Of a DNA stretch of 64,000 nucleotides, positions 17,043-23,871 are shown in pieces. The DNA is taken from NCBI GenBank assembly GCA_038250675.1, contig JBBSCB010000009.1:38547-102546 (forward strand). Direction: 5' to 3'. The DNA comes from JAICUF01 sp038250675. Lineage in GTDB: Bacteria; Gemmatimonadota; Gemmatimonadetes; Gemmatimonadales; GWC2-71-9. Position 1 is the stretch's first letter; the number at the start of each line of letters is the position of its first letter. The notes below the pieces were generated by a model. That model searched no databases, was not told where the DNA came from, and saw nothing but the letters and a program-made list of their open reading frames with translations. A program made the translations under genes and the position numbers.

Positions 17043-17795
17043 TCACCCGCACAGGACGCTGCCGCCGTTCACGTTCAGCACCTCGCCCGTGATGTGCCGC
17101 GCCAGCGGACTGCAGAGGAACACGATCGGCCCGGCAACGTCATCCGCGGACGCGACGCGACCGAGCGGTATGGTGCGCGCGACCGCGTCGTGCGCTTCGC
17201 CGGCAAGCACCGCCGCGGTCATCTCCGTATCGATCCAGCCGGGCGCCACGCAGTTGACGGTGATGTCCGGCGCACATTCGACCGCCAGCGACTTGGTGAG
17301 CGCGATGATCGCGCCCTTGCTGGCCGCGTAGTCGGCATGGCCCGCCTCGCCCCGCTGCCCGGCGGTGCTCGAAACCAGCACGATGGTCCCCCCGGGACCG
17401 ATCAGCTCCAGGGCGGCGCGGACGGTGTTGAAGACCGCATCCAGATTGGCCGCCAGTGTGCTCCGCCACCGTGCCGCCGACAGCCGTCGGAGCGGCACGT
17501 CGTCCGCGGGCCACACACCGGCGTTGGCCACGACGATGTCCAGTCTGCCGTATTCGCGGCGGACGCCGTCGAACATTCGGGCCACCACCGCCGCATCCGC
17601 CAGATCACCGCCGGCGACCCAGGCCCGGCGTCCCATGCTCCGCGCCGTAGCGGCAACCGCCTCGGCGTCGGCCGCGCGGGTGTGAAACGTCAGCGCCACG
17701 TCGGCACCGGCACGAGCCAGCAACAGCGTGGTGGCGCGGCCGACGCCGCGTGATCCGCCGGTCACCAGCGCCACCCGCCCGGCGAGGTCGATCAC
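17043..17795 (-). CDS. Short-chain dehydrogenase/reductase, FabG-like
   Basis: A 250-residue NAD(P)-dependent classical SDR. The cofactor motif VTGGSRGVGRA is at 11-21, NAG at 91-93, the catalytic serine in VLVSSTAGQ (139-147), and Tyr156/Lys160 in YAASKGA. The C-terminal INVNGG-type end is VLNVNGGSVLCG. It could be a 3-oxoacyl-ACP reductase, but it is not near fatty-acid synthesis genes, so the substrate is unknown. The GTG start overlaps the cpsB-like stop. Confidence 0.88.
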   Translation of the reverse strand: MIDLAGRVALVTGGSRGVGRATTLLLARAGADVALTFHTRAADAEAVAATARSMGRRAWVAGGDLADAAVVARMFDGVRREYGRLDIVVANAGVWPADDVPLRRLSAARWRSTLAANLDAVFNTVRAALELIGPGGTIVLVSSTAGQRGEAGHADYAASKGAIIALTKSLAVECAPDITVNCVAPGWIDTEMTAAVLAGEAHDAVARTIPLGRVASADDVAGPIVFLCSPLARHITGEVLNVNGGSVLCG

Positions 17796-18559
17796 ACGCC
17801 GTCGCCCGGCTCGAACAGCCGCCGGAGTCGCCGCGACCAGGTCAGCTTGATCGTCGCCGGCTCGACCAGCTCGAGCGATCGGTCCTCCAGAATGGCGCGG
17901 GGGTTCGTCTCGGTGAGGAGCGCCGCCTGCTCCGGTGCGCCCTGCTCCACCAATGCGTCCCGGGCCCGGGCGAGCGTCCGCGAATCCCCGTGATTGTCGG
18001 CGGCGAGAATGTCGGCGAGCCCCGCGGCCACCAGCGCGCGGGCGCGCTCGCCGCGCGACTGCGCGGCCAGCAGGGTGTTGGCGTCCACCTGCAGTCTGGC
18101 TCCGGCCGCGCGCCACCGCCGCGCCGCGCTGACCGAACAGGAGCTGTAGCGCTCCGGGTGCGCCAGCAGCGGCACCAGGCCGAGCTCCGCCACGAGCGCC
18201 AGCGCCCGCTCGGCGGTTTCCACCGGCACGATTCTCGGAAACTCCACGAGTATGTACCGGCTGGAAGCGATTCTGATTCCGGGTATCGTGGCGGCTCCCG
18301 CCGGGAGCGGGCGATCGAGCATGACCTCGGCGCCGCGATGGAGCCGGATCTCGTCGGGTGCGGCCGGCATCAGCGCGGCAAACGCGCGTTCGTGCGCGGC
18401 GGGCACGCCGTGGCCGGCCTCGCTGGCCAGGAGGTGCGGCGTCAGGCAGACGTCGGTCACGCCCAGCCGGACAAGCTCCAAGAGTACGCCCACTGACTGC
18501 TCGACCGAACGCGACCCGTCGTCCACTCCCGGCAGCAGGTGCGAATGCAGGTCGATCAC
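17792..18559 (-). CDS. CpsB/CapC-family metal-dependent protein tyrosine phosphatase (PHP fold)
   Basis: A 255-residue PHP-fold phosphatase. CpsB-type enzymes dephosphorylate tyrosine autokinases that control capsule or exopolysaccharide length. The metal ligands are visible: IDLHSHLLPGVDDG (2-15), TPH (40-42), GAEVMLD (77-82), AHPERY (133-138) and ADNHGD (187-192). The GTG start overlaps the small upstream gene by four bases. It lies about 7 kb from the exopolysaccharide cluster, in the alaS run, and no BY-kinase is visible. Histidinol-phosphatase activity is a less likely alternative. Confidence 0.88.
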   Translation of the reverse strand: MIDLHSHLLPGVDDGSRSVEQSVGVLLELVRLGVTDVCLTPHLLASEAGHGVPAAHERAFAALMPAAPDEIRLHRGAEVMLDRPLPAGAATIPGIRIASSRYILVEFPRIVPVETAERALALVAELGLVPLLAHPERYSSCSVSAARRWRAAGARLQVDANTLLAAQSRGERARALVAAGLADILAADNHGDSRTLARARDALVEQGAPEQAALLTETNPRAILEDRSLELVEPATIKLTWSRRLRRLFEPGDGV

Positions 18560-18873
18560 GGGCCGGCCGGCCCCGAGACCAGCAGCCCCGCGGCAAACGC
18601 GGCCAGCTCGGCCGGTGCGGCCTCCGCCTGCGCCAGCAGCGCGAGCGTGATCAGACCGTCGGCGGCCAGGAGGTCGAGTGCGACCGAACGGTCACCCGGA
18701 TGCGCCAGGACATGGTCCAGCGCCCGGCAGCCGGCACTCGCGAGTCGAGCGGGCCATGGTGCCGCGTCACCGGCGGCATAGGGGCGCACGCGCTCGGCGA
18801 GCGCCGGCGGTGCCGCCGCCGTATGGCGGTCAAGCCAGCCGGCATCCGCGCTCAGGGTGAGGTCTCCAGCCAC
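18556..18873 (-). CDS. Small hypothetical protein between alaS and cpsB-like gene
   Basis: A 105-residue, alanine-rich, probably helical protein. I do not recognise a family. It begins at a GTG inside the last codons of alaS (22-base overlap) and ends in a four-base GTGA overlap with the phosphatase gene. Composition is Ala/Leu-rich with few charged residues, with no signal peptide or membrane segment of convincing length. The coupled overlaps on both sides argue that it is translated. High GC could also produce such a frame by chance. Confidence 0.5.
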   Translation of the reverse strand: MAGDLTLSADAGWLDRHTAAAPPALAERVRPYAAGDAAPWPARLASAGCRALDHVLAHPGDRSVALDLLAADGLITLALLAQAEAAPAELAAFAAGLLVSGPAGP

Positions 18874-21473
18874 TGCGCTACCAGGCTCGGCGTCGCGGCA
18901 CGGGCCGCATCGAGTCGCCCGGAATCGCCGGCGCCGGCGGACGCGAAGTGGGAGCGGCCTCCGCCCTTGCCCCCGCTGACCGCGGCGATCCGGTTGACCA
19001 GATCTCCGGCGCGGAGCCCACGGCGCACCAGATCATCGGTGAGCGCCACGTGCACTGCGCCCCGGCCGGCGGCGCCGAACAGCACCAGCGCCCCACGCTC
19101 GTTGCCGCTGCGGAACGCGTCCGCCACCTGGCCGAGCTCGTCCCGATCGTCGGTGGGGGTGTCGGCGATGGTCAGGTCGATGTCGGCGATGCGCTGGGTT
19201 TCGCCGCGCGGCCGCGCACCGCCGCCATCGCGCAGCGCATCCTGCAGCCGCTGCTCGAGGCGGGCGCGCTCCTCCACGAGCTGCTCGACCCGGCGTACCA
19301 GGTGCTCCGGCTGGGTCCGCAGCACGTCGGCCATGCCGGCCAGCCGCGCCTCGATCTCATGCACCGCCGCGAGCGCCGCATCACCGGTGATGGCCTCGAT
19401 GCGTCGCACACCGGCAGCCACCCCGCCCTGTCCACTGAACCGGAAGGAGCCGAGCTGGCCCGTGGTCCGGACGTGCGTCCCGCCGCAGAGCTCGATCGAG
19501 TCGCCCATGCGCACCACCCGCACCCGGTCGCCGTACTTTTCGGAGAAGAAGGCCAGGGCGCCGAGCGCGAGCGCGTCGGGATATGCCATCTCCGTGGTGA
19601 TCACGGGCGCATTGGCCAGGATCTGCTCGTTGACATCGGCCTCGATCGCGGCAAGCGCCGACGGATCGATGGGCCCGTGGTGCGAAAAATCGAAGCGGAG
19701 CCGCCCGGGCTCGACCAGCGAGCCCTGCTGGCGCACGTGGGGACCGAGGTGACGCCGGAGCGCCAGGTGGACCAGATGCGTTGCACTGTGGTTGCGCTCG
19801 ATCCTCCGCCGGCGCGCCGCATCGACCCCGGCGTGCACTGGTGTGGGCTCAAAGGGCTCCGCCAGCGGGCCACCCACGACGGTCCCCTTCTCCGACTTCC
19901 GGACTCGCTCGACGCCGAGCGCCCAGCCCTCGCCGCCCACCGCGCCGGTATCGCTCACCTGGCCGCCGGACTCGACGTAGAACGGGTTCTCCCGCAGCAG
20001 GAGCTCCAGCTGCCCCGCGTCCTGCCGAAAGGCGAGGATCTCGCTCTCGGCCTCGGTCCGGTCGTAGCCGACGAACTTCTGCTTGCCGCGCCGGACCGTG
20101 CGCCACCCGCCAGCCTTCTCGGTGCGGACGGCCGGCCCGGCACTCGCACCGCCCCGCGCCGCGCGCGAGCGGCGGCGCTGGGCGTCGAGCGCCCGCTCAA
20201 ATCCCGCGAGATCCACCGTCATTTCCCGCTCGCCCGCCATGATCTCGGTCAGGTCGATCGGGAAGCCATAGGTGTCGTAGAGCTTGAACGCGTCCGCACC
20301 GCTGATCGTCGTGGCCCCCGAGGTCGCGAGCTCCTCGAGACGCTCCATGCCGTCCGCGATGGTGCTCAGGAACTGTTCCTCCTCGCGCTGCGTCACATCG
20401 CGAATGAACCCGGCTTTCTCGCGGAGCGCCGGATAGGCGTCGCCCATCCCCCGCACGACGACTTCAGTGAGCGCGGCCAGCGTCGGCTCACGGCGCCCCA
20501 GCAGCCACGCATGCCGAACGGCGCGGCGGAGGATCCGGCGCAGGACGTAACCCCGGCCGTCGTTGCTGGGATAGACGCCGTCGACCAGCAGGAAACTCAC
20601 GGCGCGCGCGTGGTCGGCCAGCACACGGAATGATGCGCGGTCGGCATCGGTGCGCTCGTAGGCGCGCCCCACCAGCTCGCCTACCCGATCCAGAAGGGGC
20701 TGGAAGATGTCGGTGTGGAAGTTGTCGTCCTCGCCCTGCATGACCGCCGCGATCCGCTCGAGTCCCGCGCCGGTGTCGACGGAGGGCCGGGGCAACGGCG
20801 AGAGGGTGCCGTCCGCCGCACGGTCGAATTGCATGAAGACCAGATTCCAGATCTCGAGGAAGCGCCCTTCCTCGGCCAGGCGCTCGAACTCGGCGACGGG
20901 CAGCGCGGCCGGCGAGTCCCCCGCGCGCCACGCGAGATCGACGTAGATCTCGGAGTTGTAGCCGCAGGGGCCGGTATCGGCCATCTGCCAGAAGTTGTCC
21001 TTGTCTCCCAATCCGTAGATCCGCTCGTCGGGGAGCCCCGCGATCTCGCGCCAGAGCGCGCGCGCCTGATCGTCGGTGTGGTGGACGCTGACGCTCAGCC
21101 GGTCGGCCGGAATCCCGAGAAAACCGGGATCGGTCAGAAACTCCCAGGCGTAGGCAATGGCTTCGCGTTTGAAGTAGTCGCCGAACGAGAAGTTGCCGAG
21201 CATCTCGAAAAAGGTGTGGTGCCGGCGCGTGTGGCCCACCTGTTCGAGATCGTTGTGCTTGCCGCCGGCCCGGACGCATTTCTGACAGGTGACGGCGCGG
21301 GCATAGTCGCGCTGCTCCTGGCCCAGAAAGACGCGCTTGAACTGCACCATGCCGGCATTGGTGAACAGCAGGGTGGGATCATCCGCCGGGACCAGCGACG
21401 ACGAAGGCACCTCGCGGTGCCCACGCGCGGCGAAGTAGTCAAGGAAAAGACGCCGGATTGTCGCGGATTTCAT
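18852..21473 (-). CDS. alaS: Alanyl-tRNA synthetase
   Basis: An 873-residue class II synthetase that charges tRNA-Ala. The catalytic core begins MKSATIRRLFLDYFAARGH, and FTNAGMVQFKRVFLG and the class II motifs follow. The editing domain has NHSATHLVH near residue 560 and ELCGGTHVRTTGQLG near 662, giving the zinc ligands H-x3-H and C-x3-H. The C-Ala domain has GGKGGGRSHFASAGAG near the end. Length is typical. A TATATTTG box ends six bases before the ATG, so the mRNA is probably leaderless. It heads the run of overlapping genes that reaches rarA. Confidence 0.97.
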   Translation of the reverse strand: MKSATIRRLFLDYFAARGHREVPSSSLVPADDPTLLFTNAGMVQFKRVFLGQEQRDYARAVTCQKCVRAGGKHNDLEQVGHTRRHHTFFEMLGNFSFGDYFKREAIAYAWEFLTDPGFLGIPADRLSVSVHHTDDQARALWREIAGLPDERIYGLGDKDNFWQMADTGPCGYNSEIYVDLAWRAGDSPAALPVAEFERLAEEGRFLEIWNLVFMQFDRAADGTLSPLPRPSVDTGAGLERIAAVMQGEDDNFHTDIFQPLLDRVGELVGRAYERTDADRASFRVLADHARAVSFLLVDGVYPSNDGRGYVLRRILRRAVRHAWLLGRREPTLAALTEVVVRGMGDAYPALREKAGFIRDVTQREEEQFLSTIADGMERLEELATSGATTISGADAFKLYDTYGFPIDLTEIMAGEREMTVDLAGFERALDAQRRRSRAARGGASAGPAVRTEKAGGWRTVRRGKQKFVGYDRTEAESEILAFRQDAGQLELLLRENPFYVESGGQVSDTGAVGGEGWALGVERVRKSEKGTVVGGPLAEPFEPTPVHAGVDAARRRRIERNHSATHLVHLALRRHLGPHVRQQGSLVEPGRLRFDFSHHGPIDPSALAAIEADVNEQILANAPVITTEMAYPDALALGALAFFSEKYGDRVRVVRMGDSIELCGGTHVRTTGQLGSFRFSGQGGVAAGVRRIEAITGDAALAAVHEIEARLAGMADVLRTQPEHLVRRVEQLVEERARLEQRLQDALRDGGGARPRGETQRIADIDLTIADTPTDDRDELGQVADAFRSGNERGALVLFGAAGRGAVHVALTDDLVRRGLRAGDLVNRIAAVSGGKGGGRSHFASAGAGDSGRLDAARAATPSLVAQWLETSP

Positions 21474-21479
21474 GGGCCA

Positions 21480-21485
21480 AATATA
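21480..21485 (-). promoter_or_regulatory. TATATT -10 box of alaS, leaderless spacing
   Basis: Minus-strand TATATT followed by TGGCCC and then the alaS ATG (21473). Six bases between a -10 and the next base is the normal distance to a transcription start, so transcription should begin at the ATG itself. No Shine-Dalgarno sequence fits in the gap. The extended TATATTTG also fits the Bacteroidota -7 motif TAnnTTTG. Confidence 0.55.
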
Positions 21486-21530
21486 CGCGGCCCCGGGGGA
21501 AGGATGAAAGGACGAGCACCCGACCGGGCG

Positions 21531-21555
21531 CGCGCGTCCCAGGCACGCGCGTCCC
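21531..21555. repeat. Two direct copies of CGCGCGTCCC between recX and alaS
   Basis: CGCGCGTCCC occurs at 21531-21540 and again at 21546-21555, a 15-base period. The second copy touches the recX stop. Function unknown; could be low-complexity GC sequence. Confidence 0.35.
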
Positions 21556-22223
21556 TAGGCGCGCGCCGAGAGCACGCGCGAGACCACCGTACTGACCGTG
21601 TGGCCGGTGTACCCGCGGCGGGCGAGGAAAGCGAGCAGACGGCGGCGCTGGACCGGCCGCGGGAGATCACCCAGCTGGGCCAGGCGGCGGGTGGCCAGCG
21701 CGAGCGGCACGTCGGAATCCTCGGTGCCATCCGGCCAGTGTGCGGCGATGGCGCCGTCCACCACCGCGCGCGCCACGCCCATGGCCATCAGATCGCGAAC
21801 CAGGCGGGCGGGGCCCCGGCCGCGGGCGGCGCGGGTCTGCACGTAGTTGACGGCGAAAGCGCCGTCGTCCGCGAGCCCCAGCTCCGCGATCCGCTCGACG
21901 GCCGCACTGGCGGCATCGCGGGGATGCCCCTTCCTCACCAGCCGCCGGGCCAGATCGGTTCGCGCAAACGAGCGGCGCTCGAGCGACCGCAGCGCCGCAC
22001 GGAACGCCCCCTCGGCGTCGGCCGCACGGGAGAGGCGCTCATGCAGCGCCTCGTCGATCTCCCGGCCGACGCTCAGTTCCTCCGCACGGGCGACGTCCAG
22101 CGGCACGGTGCAATACGGCCGGCCCCCGACGTGCACTCGGACGCTGGCGCCGCGCCGGGAGTCGGTGTCGAGGGCCGTGATCCGCCCCTCGGGCCGCGCG
22201 AGCGGCGGACTATTCGTCGCCAT
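21555..22223 (-). CDS. recX: Regulatory protein RecX
   Basis: A 222-residue RecX protein that binds inside the RecA filament and limits recombination and SOS activity. The three-helix RecX repeats are visible: ALRSLERRSFARTDLARRL, then VERIAELGLADDGAFAVNYV and the C-terminal RRRLLAFLARRGYTGHTVS. It overlaps the recA 3' end by 14 bases, the classic recA-recX arrangement. It has about 55 extra N-terminal residues before the repeats, a common extension. Confidence 0.92.
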   Translation of the reverse strand: MATNSPPLARPEGRITALDTDSRRGASVRVHVGGRPYCTVPLDVARAEELSVGREIDEALHERLSRAADAEGAFRAALRSLERRSFARTDLARRLVRKGHPRDAASAAVERIAELGLADDGAFAVNYVQTRAARGRGPARLVRDLMAMGVARAVVDGAIAAHWPDGTEDSDVPLALATRRLAQLGDLPRPVQRRRLLAFLARRGYTGHTVSTVVSRVLSARA

Positions 22224-23268
22224 CCTCGTCGCCGGCCGCGGCCCCCACGGGGACCGCCGCCTTCATGCCCAGCAGCTCCTTGACCTTCTCCTCCACCTCC
22301 AGCATCAGCGCCGGGTTGTCCTTGAGGAACAACTTGGCGTTCTCGCGCCCCTGGCCGATGCGCTGGTCGCCGTAGGAATACCAGGCGCCGGACTTCTGGA
22401 TGATGTTGGCTTCGGACGCGAGGTCCACCAGCAGCGACGAGTGGCTGATCCCTTCATCGAACATGATGTCGAACTCGGCTTGGCGGAACGGCGGCGCCAC
22501 CTTGTTCTTGACGACCTTGACCCGCACGTGGTTGCCCACGACCGCTTCCTTGTCCTTGACCGGGCCGATGCGCCGGATGTCCAGCCGGAGCGACGCATAG
22601 AACTTGAGGGCCTTGCCGCCCGTGGTGGTCTCCGGATTGCCAAACATCACGCCGATCTTTTCGCGCAGCTGGTTGATGAATACCACGGAGCAATTGGAGC
22701 GGTTGATGGCGCCGGCCAGCTTGCGGAGCGCCTGGCTCATGAGCCGGGCCTGGAGCCCGACGTGACTGTCGCCCATTTCGCCTTCGATCTCCGCCTTGGG
22801 CACCAGGGCGGCCACCGAGTCGATGACGACCAGGTCCACGGCGCCGGAGCGCACCAGGATCTCCACGATTTCGAGGGCCTGCTCGCCGGTGTCGGGCTGC
22901 GACACGAGGAGGTCCTCGACGTTGACGCCGAGCTTCTTGGCATACTCGATGTCGAGGGCGTGCTCCGCATCCACGTAGGCGGCGACGCCGCCCTGGCGCT
23001 GCACGTTGGCGGCGAGGTGAAGGGTGAGGGTCGTCTTGCCCGAGGACTCGGGGCCGTAGATCTCGGTGATCCGCCCCCGCGGCACGCCGCCGATGCCGAT
23101 GGCGGCATCGAGATTGATGGCGCCGGTGGGAATGCAGCCGACCTTGACCCGCGGTGTATCGGCGCCCATTCGCATGATGGAACCCTTGCCCAGCTGCTTT
23201 TCGATCTGGGAAATGGCCAGACCCAGTGCCTTGCGGCGATCGGCTTCGAGACGGCTTTCGTCAGCCAT
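22210..23268 (-). CDS. recA: Recombinase RecA
   Basis: A 352-residue DNA strand-exchange ATPase and SOS co-protease. Walker A is GPESSGKTT at 72-80. LVVIDSVAALVPKAEIEG covers the Walker B region, and loop L2 is present near GNPETTTGGKALKFYASLR. The acidic C-terminus ends GDEDGDE as usual. The ATG at 23268 gives MADESRLEADRRKALGLAIS, the normal family start. A GAGGG Shine-Dalgarno lies eight bases upstream. The 120-base upstream region carries a weak promoter and a tandem 10-base repeat that may be an SOS operator. Between 23327 and 23388 I see nothing else. Confidence 0.98.
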   Translation of the reverse strand: MADESRLEADRRKALGLAISQIEKQLGKGSIMRMGADTPRVKVGCIPTGAINLDAAIGIGGVPRGRITEIYGPESSGKTTLTLHLAANVQRQGGVAAYVDAEHALDIEYAKKLGVNVEDLLVSQPDTGEQALEIVEILVRSGAVDLVVIDSVAALVPKAEIEGEMGDSHVGLQARLMSQALRKLAGAINRSNCSVVFINQLREKIGVMFGNPETTTGGKALKFYASLRLDIRRIGPVKDKEAVVGNHVRVKVVKNKVAPPFRQAEFDIMFDEGISHSSLLVDLASEANIIQKSGAWYSYGDQRIGQGRENAKLFLKDNPALMLEVEEKVKELLGMKAAVPVGAAAGDEDGDE

Positions 23269-23293
23269 GAGACCCTCTGAAGTAAGTGACCGA

Positions 23294-23313
23294 TTTTGCT
23301 ACACTTTGTGACA
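23294..23313 (-). promoter_or_regulatory. Tandem 10-base direct repeat upstream of recA, candidate SOS site
   Basis: On the minus strand TGTCACAAAG (23313-23304) is followed directly by TGTAGCAAAA (23303-23294), identical at seven of ten positions. It overlaps the presumed -10 of recA. It does not match the LexA boxes of E. coli, Bacillus or alphaproteobacteria that I know. Confidence 0.35.
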
Positions 23314-23326
23314 CCGGCCAATGTAA
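23298..23326 (-). promoter_or_regulatory. Putative recA promoter
   Basis: Minus-strand TTACAT (23326-23321), a 17-base spacer and TGTAGC (23303-23298). The -10 is weak. It is the only AT-richer stretch in the gap and lies about 30 bases before the recA ATG. Confidence 0.3.
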
Positions 23327-23388
23327 TACCGAAACATACCCGAAGCAATAGGCAGTATTGTGACTCATTTCACTCCACACTGCACCGT

Positions 23389-23790
23389 TCACTGGCGCCA
23401 CGCATCCGGTACATGCTCGATCAGATCCGCCCGCCCCGCCGTCTCATGGACCGCGACCAGGTCAAACCGGTATTCGTCTGCCGGCCGGCCAAACCGGAGC
23501 CGCCACACTTCGGCCACCTTCCCGATCGCGCGCCGCTTGCGCCAGCCCACCGCCTCCAGCGCCGAGCCGAACAGCGCGCTGGCCCGAGTCTTCACCTCCA
23601 CGAACGCCACCACGCTGCCGCGGCGGATGATGAGATCCACGTCGTGCCGCCCCAAACGGAACCGATGCGCCTCTACCTGCCAGCCGCAGGCCGTGAGGTA
23701 GGCGAATGCCGCCAGCTCCCCCCGGAGGCCCCGCCGGTGGCGGGCATCTTCCCAGTCCTTCGTCGGAATGAATTCGCGCGGCCGAGGCAT
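23389..23790 (-). CDS. YraN/UPF0102-family nuclease-like protein
   Basis: A 133-residue protein of the UPF0102 family with a PD-(D/E)XK nuclease core. The metal and catalytic residues are visible in RHDVDLIIR (48-56) and FVEVKTR (63-69), giving D52, E65 and K67. GLRGELAAFAYL (21-32) is the usual N-terminal helix. The role is not established; family members resemble Holliday-junction resolvases. It lies 81 bases after ftsK and 120 bases before recA, next to DNA-processing genes. Confidence 0.88.
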   Translation of the reverse strand: MPRPREFIPTKDWEDARHRRGLRGELAAFAYLTACGWQVEAHRFRLGRHDVDLIIRRGSVVAFVEVKTRASALFGSALEAVGWRKRRAIGKVAEVWRLRFGRPADEYRFDLVAVHETAGRADLIEHVPDAWRQ

Positions 23791-23871
23791 GGGCTACGCT
23801 AGTGGTGCGGCGGGGGCGCGCGGTATCGGGGGAGTGCGCGGTGGAGCGCGAAACTGCGGCAAACGGGCGGA

